Shown: positions 52,098-60,980 of the stretch, in pieces
Layout of the letters: each line of letters begins with the position of its first letter
How positions within the stretch are numbered: the stretch's first letter is position 1
From: Mycolicibacillus trivialis
Lineage (GTDB): Bacteria > Actinomycetota > Actinomycetes > Mycobacteriales > Mycobacteriaceae
Assembly (NCBI RefSeq): GCF_002102395.1
Contig: NZ_LQPZ01000012.1
Span: 167,641 to 231,640, forward strand
Length of the DNA: 64,000 nucleotides
Direction of reading: 5' to 3'
Translations under genes and position numbers: made by a program
Notes under the pieces: model-generated
What the model was told of the DNA's origin: nothing
What the model saw: the letters and a program-made list of their open reading frames with translations, nothing else
Database searches by the model: none

Positions 52098-53467
52098 TCC
52101 CCGCGCAGCAGGTCGTCGACCTGGCTCTGGCCGAGGCCGCCCGGCTGGGCCGGGCGGAGCAGACGATCGTGGTCGTCGTCGACCGGGCGCAGGCGTCACT
52201 GCGCTGGGCCAACAACTCGATGACCACCAACGGCGCCTCGGTGAGCCGCGAGACCACGGTCATCTCGATCCGTCGTGACGACTCCGGCGCTCGGGTCGGT
52301 TCGCGGACCACCGCTGAAGTGGACCCGGCGGCGCTGCCCGGGTTGGTCGCCGCGTCCGCCGTGGCCGCGGCGGACGCCTCCCCGGCCCGCGACGCCGCCC
52401 CGCTGCTCGGCGCCGGCGACCCACCCGCGGATTGGGACGACGACGTCCCCGGGACCGGGCCGGAGACCTTCGGCGAGCTCATCGGTCCGCTGGGGCGCGG
52501 GTTCGGCGGCGCCGCGACCTTGTACGGTTTCGCCCGCCACGAGATGGACACCGTGTTCGTCGCCTCCTCGACCGGGCTGCGACGCCGGTTCACCCAGCCC
52601 ACCGGTTCGGTGGAGATCAACGCCAAGCAGGCCGGCGCCAGCGCGTGGGCCGGGGTGGCCACACCGGATTTCCTTGCTGTTCCGACCGATTCGCTGCTCG
52701 AGCAGTTGGAGACCCGGCTGGGCTGGGCGGCGCGCAGCGTGGAGTTACCCGCCGGCCGCTATGAGACGTTGATGCCCCCCTCGACGGTGGCCGACATGCT
52801 GATCTACCTCGGCTGGAGCATGGCCGGACGTGGCGCCCAGGAGGGCCGCACCGCGCTGTCCGCGTCCGGCGGCGGCACCCGGGTCGGGGAGCGGCTCAGT
52901 GACCTACCGTTGACCCTGTACTCCGATCCGCGCGCACCGGGGCTGAGGTGCACCCCGTTCGTCGCGGCCACCAGTTCCTCGGAGACGGTGTCGGTGTTCG
53001 ACAACGGCATGGACATCGACCGGGTGGACTGGATCCGCGACGGTGTCATCAACGCGCTGGCCTACCCGCGGGCCTACGCCGCCGAGTACGACGCTCCCGT
53101 CGCGGTCGCCGCCGACAACCTGCTGATGACCGGCGGGCAGGCGAGCCTGCAGGACATGATCGCGGCCACCGAACGCGGGCTGCTGCTGACCACCCTGTGG
53201 TACATCCGGGAGGTCGACCCGACCACGCTGCTGCTGACCGGACTCACCCGAGACGGCGTCTACCTGGTCGAGGACGGCGCGGTGACCGCCGCGGTGAACA
53301 ACTTCCGGTTCAACGAAAGCCCGCTGGATCTGCTGCGCCGCGCCACCGAGGCCGGCGCCGGCGAGCCGACCCTGCCGCGGGAATGGGGGGACTGGGCCAC
53401 CCGGGCGTCGATGCCGCCCCTGCGGATCCCCGATTTCCACATGTCCTCGGTGAGCCAGGCGCAGTAG
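52094..53467 (+). CDS. tldE: TldE/PmbA-family protein (TldD partner)
   Basis: 457 residues. It has the TldE fold without the HExxxH motif, as expected of the non-catalytic partner: [27 protein letters not shown] at the N-terminus, and [49 protein letters not shown] near the C-terminus. It pairs with TldD. ATG overlaps the tldD stop. It is convergent with the MOSC gene. Confidence 0.93.
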   Translation: MIPAQQVVDLALAEAARLGRAEQTIVVVVDRAQASLRWANNSMTTNGASVSRETTVISIRRDDSGARVGSRTTAEVDPAALPGLVAASAVAAADASPARDAAPLLGAGDPPADWDDDVPGTGPETFGELIGPLGRGFGGAATLYGFARHEMDTVFVASSTGLRRRFTQPTGSVEINAKQAGASAWAGVATPDFLAVPTDSLLEQLETRLGWAARSVELPAGRYETLMPPSTVADMLIYLGWSMAGRGAQEGRTALSASGGGTRVGERLSDLPLTLYSDPRAPGLRCTPFVAATSSSETVSVFDNGMDIDRVDWIRDGVINALAYPRAYAAEYDAPVAVAADNLLMTGGQASLQDMIAATERGLLLTTLWYIREVDPTTLLLTGLTRDGVYLVEDGAVTAAVNNFRFNESPLDLLRRATEAGAGEPTLPREWGDWATRASMPPLRIPDFHMSSVSQAQ

Positions 53468-53471
53468 TACT

Positions 53472-54461
53472 TCAGCGGCGGCTGAACTGCACGCCGCGGG
53501 AGATCGCCGCGGTGCCGGCCTTCATCAGCAGGCGCTTGACCCTTGCCGCGCCGGCCCCGGCGGTGGTGGCGATAAGTGAGTGGTCGGCCGGGCGGAACCG
53601 GATCGGGTCGCCCTCGCGGAGCCGTCCGGGCCGGGCGACCGTGCCGTAGACGCCGAGGCAGTGCCGGGAATGAGCGGCTAGGGTCCGGGTGATCTGCCGG
53701 TCCCGGGCCAGTTCGTACTGCGCGTGCGACGGCATCACGCAGCGCACCGTCGGCAGCAGCGGTCGGAGTTCGGCGTCGGGCGCGATCAGGGTGCCCCCAC
53801 ACCAGTCGGTCTCCGGGGAATCGCCCGAGTCGACCGCGTCGACCAGGATCGTGGGCCGGAAGCGGCGGACATCGAAATCCGAGCCCGGCGCCAACCCGGC
53901 CATCGTCTGCAGGGTCTGTTCGGTGATCACGTGGATGGGGTAGGCGTCGACGTAGCTGCCTACCGGGGTGATGTAGCGACTCAGCTCCGCGAGCTTCTTG
54001 ACCGGGAACATCGACAGATCGGGGAGCGGCTCGTCGCGATCGAGTCCGAAGTAGGAGTGGATGTCCGACGCGGTCGCCATCGTCCCGCGGTATTGGTCGC
54101 GGTCCTCGATCGGCGGCAGCGGCCGCAGTTCCACATCGCGGTCCAGGTACGACGACAGCGCCGCGTGAACCTGCGGGTCGGAGCTGGAGATCTCGGTGCC
54201 GTCCGGGAACTCGATGATCACTTCGGGGGCGTGGCCGGGGCCCGCCTCCGGCGGCGGCGGTCCGACATACCGCGCGGTGCACAGCAGCAGACCGGCCAGC
54301 CGCTTGGCGCTGGTGGTCGCCGCCTTCTCCAGATCCCGCACGGCCCAGGTCCGGTCGGCGTGCACCCCCAGCTCACCGACCTCGGCGGTGCTGACCCGGT
54401 GTCCTGCCATCGACTTCACCGGATACCGCCAGATGCCGGTGATGCGTCCGATCTCGACCAT
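53472..54461 (-). CDS. MOSC domain-containing protein
   Basis: 329 residues. The N-terminal beta-barrel (IGRITGIWRYPVKSMAGHRV) and the C-terminal MOSC part (FDVRRFRPTILVDAVDS, ETDWCGGTLIAPDAEL with a candidate catalytic cysteine) match the MOSC/mARC-like family. These proteins bind molybdenum cofactor or transfer sulfur. The stop lies four bases from the tldE stop. Substrate unknown. Confidence 0.9.
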   Translation of the reverse strand: MVEIGRITGIWRYPVKSMAGHRVSTAEVGELGVHADRTWAVRDLEKAATTSAKRLAGLLLCTARYVGPPPPEAGPGHAPEVIIEFPDGTEISSSDPQVHAALSSYLDRDVELRPLPPIEDRDQYRGTMATASDIHSYFGLDRDEPLPDLSMFPVKKLAELSRYITPVGSYVDAYPIHVITEQTLQTMAGLAPGSDFDVRRFRPTILVDAVDSGDSPETDWCGGTLIAPDAELRPLLPTVRCVMPSHAQYELARDRQITRTLAAHSRHCLGVYGTVARPGRLREGDPIRFRPADHSLIATTAGAGAARVKRLLMKAGTAAISRGVQFSRR

Positions 54462-54492
54462 CCCGGAAAAGCCTACCCGAGCAGCGGCGATG

Positions 54493-55764
54493 TCAATCCG
54501 TGTCGACGTGCCCGAGCACGATCTGCGGGCGGCTGGGGGTGAGATAGCTGACCGCCCAGGACGCGGCCGCCCCGAGGCGCTGCCACACCCCGGAGAGCAG
54601 GGCGGCGTGCACGACCAGCCAGGACAGGAACGCGATCGGGCCCTGCATCTGGCGGCGGTGCGGTCCGAGTTCGGCCACGGCGGCGCCGCGCCCGATCATC
54701 GCCATGATGCCCTTGTCCAGGTAGCGGAACGGTGTCCGCGCGCGCCCGGTCAGGTCGGCGACGATGTTGCGGGCCGCCCACTTGCCCGACTGCTGGGCCA
54801 CCGAACCCAGCTGCGGCAGCTGCCGGCCCTTGCTGTCGGTGATGTTGGCACTGTCACCGAGCACGTACACGCCGTCGAAGCCGGGCGCGGTGAGATCGGG
54901 GTTGACGTCGACGCGGCCCCCTTTGCCCTGCGGCAACGCGGTGTCGGCGATCAGTTGCGGCGCCTTGAGCCCACCCGCCCACACGATCACGTCGCCGTCC
55001 AGCGTCGTGCCGTCGTCCAGGGTGATCCCGTCGGGACGGACCTCGGTCACCTTGACCCCGAGACGCAAATCGACGCCCATCTTCTGCAGTTGTTCGCGCG
55101 CGTAGGCCTGCGATTTGTCGGAGAACGGGCCGAGCACCGTGGGCACCATGTCGACCAGCTTGATGCGGATTCCGCGGGCGAACTCCTCGGAGAAGGCGGC
55201 GGCGATCGCGGTGTTGACGTTCTCGGCGACCGCGCCGGCCAACTCGACCCCGGTGGGACCGCCACCGATCACGATGAGGTCGAGGGTGCGTTTCATGCCG
55301 GCGGGGGAGTCGGCGTCGTCGAGGTGGGCGACCATTTTGGCGCCCAACCGGATGGCGTCGTCGAGGCTGTAGAGCGGGTAGGTGTGCTCGCGGGCGCCGT
55401 CGATCCCGAAGTAGTTCGCCGATGCGCCGGGGGCGAGCACCAATGCCTTCGCGCGGCAGATCGTGCCGTCGGCCAGCGTCACCTGCTTGGTGGCCGGGTC
55501 GACGCCGGTCACCTCGTCGACGACGACACGCACCCGCCGGTAGCGGCGGAAGATCGCCCGCAGCGGGCGGGCCACCTCCGAGGTGCCGATCTGGGCGGTG
55601 GCGACCTGGTAGAGCAGCGGCTGGAACTGGTGATAATTGTTCTTGTCGACCAGCAGGACGTCGACGCCCTTGCGGGCCAGCCGACGGGTGACCGCCACCC
55701 CGGCGAAGCCGCCGCCGACCACGATGACGTCGTGAAAAACCGTTCGAGCGTCGTCTGAAGCCAT
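54493..55764 (-). CDS. Type II NADH dehydrogenase-like FAD protein (Rv1812c-like)
   Basis: 423 residues. The FAD dinucleotide motif is VIVVGGGFAGVAVTRRLA near residue 14; a second Rossmann motif LIVIGGGPTGVELAGAVAE is near 163. LPQLGSVAQQSGKWAARNI and a C-terminal hydrophobic helix (FLSWLVVHAALLSGVW) suggest peripheral membrane association. It would pass electrons from NADH to quinone. The resemblance is to the Ndh family generally; a distinct paralogue of canonical Ndh is possible. It is divergent from htpG. Confidence 0.88.
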   Translation of the reverse strand: MASDDARTVFHDVIVVGGGFAGVAVTRRLARKGVDVLLVDKNNYHQFQPLLYQVATAQIGTSEVARPLRAIFRRYRRVRVVVDEVTGVDPATKQVTLADGTICRAKALVLAPGASANYFGIDGAREHTYPLYSLDDAIRLGAKMVAHLDDADSPAGMKRTLDLIVIGGGPTGVELAGAVAENVNTAIAAAFSEEFARGIRIKLVDMVPTVLGPFSDKSQAYAREQLQKMGVDLRLGVKVTEVRPDGITLDDGTTLDGDVIVWAGGLKAPQLIADTALPQGKGGRVDVNPDLTAPGFDGVYVLGDSANITDSKGRQLPQLGSVAQQSGKWAARNIVADLTGRARTPFRYLDKGIMAMIGRGAAVAELGPHRRQMQGPIAFLSWLVVHAALLSGVWQRLGAAASWAVSYLTPSRPQIVLGHVDTD

Positions 55765-55881
55765 GCCTCGACGCTAGCCCGATTCGGCCGCAGAGCGTAT
55801 CGGGGCAGGTGAGCCCGGCTGCCGACGGCGAGCAGCGATGGCCGATCATGGGTCGGTGGCGGGCGTGATGCGCTCGTCGCT

Positions 55882-55909
55882 AAATTCGGAACGAAAAATT
55901 CGAGACGAA
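55882..55909. promoter_or_regulatory. Tandem 14-bp direct repeat upstream of htpG
   Basis: AAATTCGGAACGAA is followed immediately by AAATTCGAGACGAA, matching at 12 of 14 positions, in an AT-rich patch about 22-50 bases before the htpG ATG. It could be a regulator site; the GGAAC within it also resembles a SigH-type -35 box. Neither is proven. Confidence 0.45.
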
Positions 55910-55930
55910 ATCCGGTGTGAGGGGAATGGC

Positions 55931-57871
55931 ATGAACGCGGGTGTCGAGCAGCGGGAGTTCCAGGCGGAGGCCCGCCAACTGCTGGATCTGATGATCCACT
56001 CGGTGTACTCCAACAAGGATTCGTTCCTGCGGGAGCTGATCTCCAACGCCTCCGACGCGCTGGACAAGTTGCGGCTGGAAACCTTCCGCAACAAGGACCT
56101 CGACCCGTCCGGCGAACTCACCGCCGATCTGCACATCGAGATCGACACCGACCCGGCCGCGCGCACGCTGACGGTGCGCGACAACGGGATCGGCATGACC
56201 CGCGACGAGGTCGTCGACCTGATCGGCACCCTGGCCAAATCCGGCACCGCCGAACTGCGCCAGCGGCTGCGCGAGGCCAAGAGCGAGGAGTCGTCAGAAG
56301 AGCTGATCGGCCAGTTCGGCATCGGCTTCTACTCGGCGTTCATGGTCGCCGACAGGGTCGAGTTGCTCACCCGCAAGATCGGTGACAGTGACGCCACCCG
56401 GTGGGAGTCCACCGGGGAGGGCACCTACACCATCGAGACGGTCGCCGACGCGCCACAGGGCACCTCGGTGACTCTGCACCTCAAACCCGAGGACGCCGAA
56501 GACGGCTTGCACGACTACACCGCCGAGTGGACCATCCGCAATCTGGTCAAAACCTACTCCGACTTCATCGCCTGGCCGATCCGGATGGCCGTCGAGCGGC
56601 GTACGCCACCGGCCGAGGAGGGCGGCGAGGAGACCGTGACCACCGAGGTCGAGACGATCAACTCGATGCAGGCACTGTGGGCGCGGCCGAAAGACGAAGT
56701 CTCCGAAGACGAATACAAGGAGTTCTACAAGCACATCGCGCACGCCTGGGACGACCCGCTCGACGTCATCGCGATGCGCGGCGAGGGCACCTTCGAATAC
56801 CAAGCGCTGCTGTTCATCCCGTCGCACGCTCCGTTCGACCTGTTCAACGCCGACGCCCGCACCGGGGTGCAGCTGTACGTCAAACGGGTCTTCATCATGG
56901 CCGACTGCGACGACCTGATGCCGGCCTACCTGCGCTTCATCAAGGGCGTGGTCGACGCCCAGGACATGTCGCTCAACGTCTCCCGCGAGATCCTGCAGCA
57001 GGACCGGCAGATCGCGGCGATCCGCAGGCGGCTGACCAAGAAGGTGCTCTCGACGGTCAAGGAGCTGCAGACCAACCGGGCCGAGGACTACCGCACCTTC
57101 TGGAGCCAGTTCGGCCGGGTGCTCAAGGAGGGGCTGCTCTCCGACACCGAGAACCAGCAGACGTTGCTGACGGTGTCCTCCTTCGCCTCCACGCACAGCG
57201 AGGAGGAATCCACCACGCTGGCGCAGTATGTCGAGCGGATGAAGGAGGGCCAGGACCAGATCTTCTACGCCACCGGGGAATCCCGCGAGCAGCTGCTCAA
57301 ATCACCGCACCTGGAGGCGTTCAAGGCCCGCGGATACGAGGTGCTGCTGCTCACCGATCCGGTCGACGAGGTCTGGGTCGGCGTGGTCGACGAATTCGAC
57401 GGCAAGCCGCTGCAGTCGGTCGCCAAGGGCGAGGTGGACCTCGACACCGAGGAGGAGAAGTCCGCCCACGAGGCCGAACGCAAGGAGCAGGAGAAGGACT
57501 TCGCCGACCTGCTGGCGTGGCTGCAGGAGACCCTCGACGAACATGTCAAAGAGGTCCGGCTGTCCAGCCGGCTGACCGATTCGCCGGCGTGCCTGATCAC
57601 CGACGCGTTCGGCATGACCCCGGCGCTGGCCCGGATCTACCGGGCGTCGGGGCAGGAGGTGCCGGTGGGCAAGCGGATCCTGGAGCTCAACCCGACGCAC
57701 CCGTTGGTGACCGGGTTGCGGACGGCACATACCGAGCGGGCCGACGATCCGACAGTCGCAGAAACGGCGGAACTGCTGTACGGCACCGCGCTGTTGGCCG
57801 AGGGCGGGATGTTGGAGGATCCGGCCCGGTTCGCCGAACTACTGGCCGGGCGGCTGGCGCGCACGCTGTAG
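55931..57871 (+). CDS. htpG: Chaperone HtpG (Hsp90)
   Basis: 646 residues from ATG 55931 (M. tuberculosis HtpG has 647). The N-terminal GHKL ATPase carries SNASDALDKLR, DNGIGMTRDE and GQFGIGFYSAF; the middle domain contains YVKRVFIMADCDDLMPAYLRF and DAQDMSLNVSREILQQ; a C-terminal dimerisation domain follows. GAGGGG lies upstream. It is a stress chaperone. The 165-base spacer to the NADH dehydrogenase-like gene holds the tandem repeat noted above. Confidence 0.97.
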   Translation: MNAGVEQREFQAEARQLLDLMIHSVYSNKDSFLRELISNASDALDKLRLETFRNKDLDPSGELTADLHIEIDTDPAARTLTVRDNGIGMTRDEVVDLIGTLAKSGTAELRQRLREAKSEESSEELIGQFGIGFYSAFMVADRVELLTRKIGDSDATRWESTGEGTYTIETVADAPQGTSVTLHLKPEDAEDGLHDYTAEWTIRNLVKTYSDFIAWPIRMAVERRTPPAEEGGEETVTTEVETINSMQALWARPKDEVSEDEYKEFYKHIAHAWDDPLDVIAMRGEGTFEYQALLFIPSHAPFDLFNADARTGVQLYVKRVFIMADCDDLMPAYLRFIKGVVDAQDMSLNVSREILQQDRQIAAIRRRLTKKVLSTVKELQTNRAEDYRTFWSQFGRVLKEGLLSDTENQQTLLTVSSFASTHSEEESTTLAQYVERMKEGQDQIFYATGESREQLLKSPHLEAFKARGYEVLLLTDPVDEVWVGVVDEFDGKPLQSVAKGEVDLDTEEEKSAHEAERKEQEKDFADLLAWLQETLDEHVKEVRLSSRLTDSPACLITDAFGMTPALARIYRASGQEVPVGKRILELNPTHPLVTGLRTAHTERADDPTVAETAELLYGTALLAEGGMLEDPARFAELLAGRLARTL

Positions 57872-57874
57872 CCG

Positions 57875-58750
57875 CTACCGCGTGTGGCGGGCCAGGAAGC
57901 CGGTGACCGCCTCGGCGAACACGTCGTTGCGGTCCCCGGCGACCATGTGGCCCGCCCCCTGGACGTCGACGAACTCCACCTGGGGGAAGCGAGCCCGGAA
58001 CGCATCGGCGCGCTGCTCGCTGACCAGGTCGCTCACCTGGCCGCGGACCAGCAGCATGGGCACGTCGTCGGCCAGGATCGCCGCGACCGCGGCGTGCAAC
58101 CGGTTGACGTCGGTGACCTCCAGCGGTGGCTGGGCGGCGGTGCCGCTGATGAACTGCGGATCCCAGTGCCAATACCAGCGGTCGCCGCGCCGGCGCAGGT
58201 TGGTGGCCAGGCCGGCCAGGTCGGTGGGCCGCGGGCGGTGCGGGTTGTAGGCGGCGATGGCGTCGGCCACCTCGTCGAGGGACGCGAAGCCGCTGTCCAT
58301 GTTCGCGGCCATGAAGGTGTGGATCCGGCCGGCGCCGACCGGGTCCATGTCCGGCACGATGTCGACCAGCACGACCGCCCCGGCGACCCTGCGGTCGAGC
58401 TCCCCGGCCACCAACATGGCGGTGATCCCGCCCAGCGACGCACCCACCAGGACCGGACGTGGCGGAAGGCGGCGCAGCACCGCTTCGACGTCGGCGGCGA
58501 AGCTGACCACCCGGTAGTCACCGTCGGGGGACCAGTCCGACTCGCCGTGGCCACGCAGGTCGACCGTCACCGCCTGCCAACCGCGCCGCGCCACCGCAGC
58601 GGCGGCCGCGCCCCAGGAACGACGGGTCTGCCCGCCGCCGTGTAGGAACACCACCGCCGGGGCGGCCGGATCACCGAGCCGGTCGGCGACGACGCGCACA
58701 CCCCGGCCGGCGACGGTGAAGGTCTCCGGTGCTGTGGCGTCGGCGGTCAT
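57875..58750 (-). CDS. Alpha/beta hydrolase
   Basis: 291 residues. Motifs: VVFLHGGGQTRRSW (oxyanion loop), LVGASLGGITAML (nucleophile elbow, serine), and VDVQGAGHMVAGDRNDVF (catalytic histidine). The serine nucleophile points to an esterase, peroxidase-type or C-C hydrolase rather than an epoxide hydrolase. Substrate unknown. Its stop lies four bases from the htpG stop, in convergent orientation. Confidence 0.87.
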   Translation of the reverse strand: MTADATAPETFTVAGRGVRVVADRLGDPAAPAVVFLHGGGQTRRSWGAAAAAVARRGWQAVTVDLRGHGESDWSPDGDYRVVSFAADVEAVLRRLPPRPVLVGASLGGITAMLVAGELDRRVAGAVVLVDIVPDMDPVGAGRIHTFMAANMDSGFASLDEVADAIAAYNPHRPRPTDLAGLATNLRRRGDRWYWHWDPQFISGTAAQPPLEVTDVNRLHAAVAAILADDVPMLLVRGQVSDLVSEQRADAFRARFPQVEFVDVQGAGHMVAGDRNDVFAEAVTGFLARHTR

Positions 58751-58843
58751 CTCGAAACGATCGTAGAACGCCGCCCACCTGCGGCCAGCCGGGCACGCAC
58801 GCGCAGCACGATAGTGCGGCAGCTCGATCAGCCCGCTGCGACG

Positions 58844-59533
58844 TTAATCTGACGGGCTGGCGAGGAGCCCGAGGAGTGCCTCGGCGGCGGGACCCGAGGA
58901 GGCCGGGTTCTGGCCGGTGACCAGCAGTTCGTCGGTGACGACGTAGGGCTGCCACGCGCCGATCTTGGAGTAGTCGCCACCGAGGCGTTTCAGTTCATCC
59001 TCGACGAGGAACGGCACGACCTCGGTCAAACCGACCGCGGCTTCTTCCTCGTTGGTGAAGCCGGTGACCTTTCGGCCTCGGACCAGGGGTGTGCCGTCGG
59101 AATTGGTGGCGTGCCGCAAGACGCCGGGAGCATGACAGACCAGGGCGAGCGGCTTGTCTGCCCGTAGCGTGGCCTCGATGAGGCGGACCGAAACAGGGTC
59201 TTCGGCCAGGTCCCACAGTGGGCCGTGACCACCGGCGTAAAAGATCGTGTCGAAGTCATCGACGGAGACGGAGTCGAGACGGGCGGTGTCGGCGAGAGCA
59301 GCCATCGCGTCCGGGTCGGCTTCGAAACGGCGGGTTTCGTCGGTTTGGAAGTCGGGTTCGTTGCTCGCGGGGTCCAGTGGTGGCTTGCCGCCTTGCGGGG
59401 ACGCGAGGGTGAGGTCGATCCCGGCGTCGGTGAAACGGTAATAGGGGGCAGCGAGTTCTTCGAGCCAGAAGCCGGTCTTGCGGCCGGTGGAGCCGAGTCG
59501 GTCGTGCGAGGTGAGGACGATGAGGACCTTGAT
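58844..59533 (-). CDS. DJ-1/PfpI family protein with apparent ATC start
   Basis: About 229 residues if read from 59533. The sequence runs KVLIVLTSHDRLGSTGRKTG at the N-terminus, then DTIFYAGGHGPLWDLAED and LALVCHAPGVLRH, where the cysteine is the nucleophile of the DJ-1/Hsp31-like class I amidotransferase fold. The family's normal methionine position is an ATC codon; an AAAGGAG ribosome site lies exactly seven bases upstream at 59541-59547. No ATG, GTG or TTG occurs in frame until ATG 59305, inside the domain. Either ATC initiates, or the gene has lost its start, or there is a sequence error. Likely role: glyoxalase/chaperone-type stress protein. Confidence 0.8.
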   Translation of the reverse strand: MKVLIVLTSHDRLGSTGRKTGFWLEELAAPYYRFTDAGIDLTLASPQGGKPPLDPASNEPDFQTDETRRFEADPDAMAALADTARLDSVSVDDFDTIFYAGGHGPLWDLAEDPVSVRLIEATLRADKPLALVCHAPGVLRHATNSDGTPLVRGRKVTGFTNEEEAAVGLTEVVPFLVEDELKRLGGDYSKIGAWQPYVVTDELLVTGQNPASSGPAAEALLGLLASPSD

Positions 59534-59802
59534 GATGTGACTCCTTTGTCGCTCGGAGCGGTCGGCGAAGCAGTCAGAGAAAGGAGTGGCCGATATCCGG
59601 GCGGTCTTTGAAAGCTGGGTCGGGTTCGGATGTTACCGCCGGAAAATCCGACGGCTGACGGGGAGTCGCTGGACTGTGCTCAGCCTCGGCCCGACGACGA
59701 TGCGGGCATGGTGGAGGGCGCGCCTCAGCGCGCGAGCACGGAGGTCTCCGCGAGGGTCCACCGGGAACAGCATGGCACGATAGTGACGCGCCGCAGGCGT
59801 TC

Positions 59803-59879
59803 GGGGCGGTAGCTCAGTCGGTTAGAGCCGCGGACTCATAATCCGTTGGTCCCGGGTTCAAGTCCCGGTCGCCCCACCA
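59803..59879 (+). tRNA. tRNA with CAT anticodon (elongator Met, possibly Ile2)
   Basis: The acceptor stem GGGGCGG pairs with the 3' strand of CGCCCC plus a G-T pair, followed by A and an encoded CCA. The D arm TAGCTCAGTCGGTTAGAGC and T arm CCCGG GTTCAAG TCCCGG are normal. The anticodon loop CTCATAA gives CAT at 59837-59839. This is an elongator-type tRNA; whether C34 is modified to lysidine (tRNA-Ile2) cannot be read directly. The 5' spacer back to 59540 (about 260 bases) shows no gene. Confidence 0.93.
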
Positions 59880-59923
59880 ACAAACCTCGTGTGTCACGTC
59901 GGTTGATCCTTGACACTTCCTAG

Positions 59924-60009
59924 ATGACGGAGGTGCTGTCGGTGTCGCAGGTTGCCGAGAAGGTGGGGTGTCGCGGCAGCTGTGCACTCCTGGCTGGCGC
60001 GGGATGACG
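59924..60009 (+). pseudogene. IS481-type transposase N-terminal relic
   Basis: Read from ATG 59924 the product starts MTEVLSVSQVAEKVG, the typical helix-turn-helix N-terminus of IS481-family transposases. The frame then shifts twice; restoring it gives VSRQ and then VHSWLARDD, the expected continuation. Everything after is missing. CTTGACACTT just upstream could be the remains of the terminal repeat region. The relic begins 45 bases downstream of the tRNA. The remainder of the spacer to 60072 holds nothing I recognise. Confidence 0.72.
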
Positions 60010-60072
60010 TTATAGGGTCGCGAGGGTCTTAAGGCCCTGCCGCATCGGCCGCGGCGGTGCCCTCGTCCACGT

Positions 60073-60933
60073 TCAGGCCGCCGCCGCGGTGGCGTGCTCG
60101 TCGATGAGGCGGGCTAGCTCGACGGGGGCTTCGTCGGGAATCCAGTGGCTCACGCCGGTCAGCGTCTCCAGCCGCCAGGGGGCGGCGACGAACCGCTCGC
60201 TGAGTTCGTGGCCCTTCACCCCGACCGCGGTGTCCCCGTCACTCCACACCTGCAGGGTGGGCACGGTGATCGGTCGGCGCAGCGCCGGCATCGACGGCAA
60301 TGACCACGGCAACGCCCGGTAATAGTTCAGCGCCCCGGTCGCGGTGTCGCCCTGGCACATCATCTGGATGTCGCGACGCGCCGCTTCCGGCGACTGCCCG
60401 GTGCGGGTGAGCATCGTCTGAAAGATCCCGTTCTCCTTGCGCATCAACCACTCCGGCAGCCACGGCAGTTGAAACATCGCCATATACCAGGATTTCGCTA
60501 GTTGGTTGCTGCGCAGCATCGACGACGTGAACGCGCTCGGGTGCGGCACCGAGACCGCGGTCAGCGACCGCAGCCGCCGCGGGTGGCCTGCGGCCACACC
60601 CCACGCCACCGCGGCGCCCCAGTCGTGTCCGACCAGGTGTACCGGCCCGGTCTCGGCTGTATCGATGAGGGCGACGACGTCATCGACCAGTTCGCCGAGC
60701 CGGTAGTGGCGCCGGCCAAGCGGGGTGGCCTGCGGTGAATAGCCGCGCTGGTCGGGGGCGAGGGTGCGATAGCCGGCGGCGTTGAGCCGCTCGGCCACCG
60801 CGATCCACGACGACGAGTTCTGCGGGAACCCGTGCAGTAGCACCACGGGTGTACCGTCGGTCGGTCCGGTGTCGCGGACCGCGAAGGACAACCCGCCGCG
60901 GCGGAAGCCGGTGATCCGGGTGACATCGGTCAT
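60073..60933 (-). CDS. Epoxide hydrolase/dehalogenase-type alpha/beta hydrolase
   Basis: 286 residues. VVLLHGFPQNSSSW (HGFP oxyanion loop) and LVGHDWGAAVAWG place an aspartate nucleophile in the elbow, typical of epoxide hydrolases and haloalkane dehalogenases. The histidine lies in TGVSHWIPDEAP near the C-terminus. LAPDQRGYSPQA also matches epoxide hydrolases. Upstream lies the amidohydrolase gene on the same strand, 47 bases away, so they may form one operon. Substrate unknown. Confidence 0.88.
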   Translation of the reverse strand: MTDVTRITGFRRGGLSFAVRDTGPTDGTPVVLLHGFPQNSSSWIAVAERLNAAGYRTLAPDQRGYSPQATPLGRRHYRLGELVDDVVALIDTAETGPVHLVGHDWGAAVAWGVAAGHPRRLRSLTAVSVPHPSAFTSSMLRSNQLAKSWYMAMFQLPWLPEWLMRKENGIFQTMLTRTGQSPEAARRDIQMMCQGDTATGALNYYRALPWSLPSMPALRRPITVPTLQVWSDGDTAVGVKGHELSERFVAAPWRLETLTGVSHWIPDEAPVELARLIDEHATAAAA

Positions 60934-60980
60934 GAAGATCCCTTCCGAGCAGTTAGAGGCACCGACCGAGCGATGGCGGT

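Noticed and set aside
54196..55758. 520-codon plus-strand frame opposite the NADH dehydrogenase-like gene
   Set aside because: Shadow of a well supported FAD protein; no independent start signal or motif.
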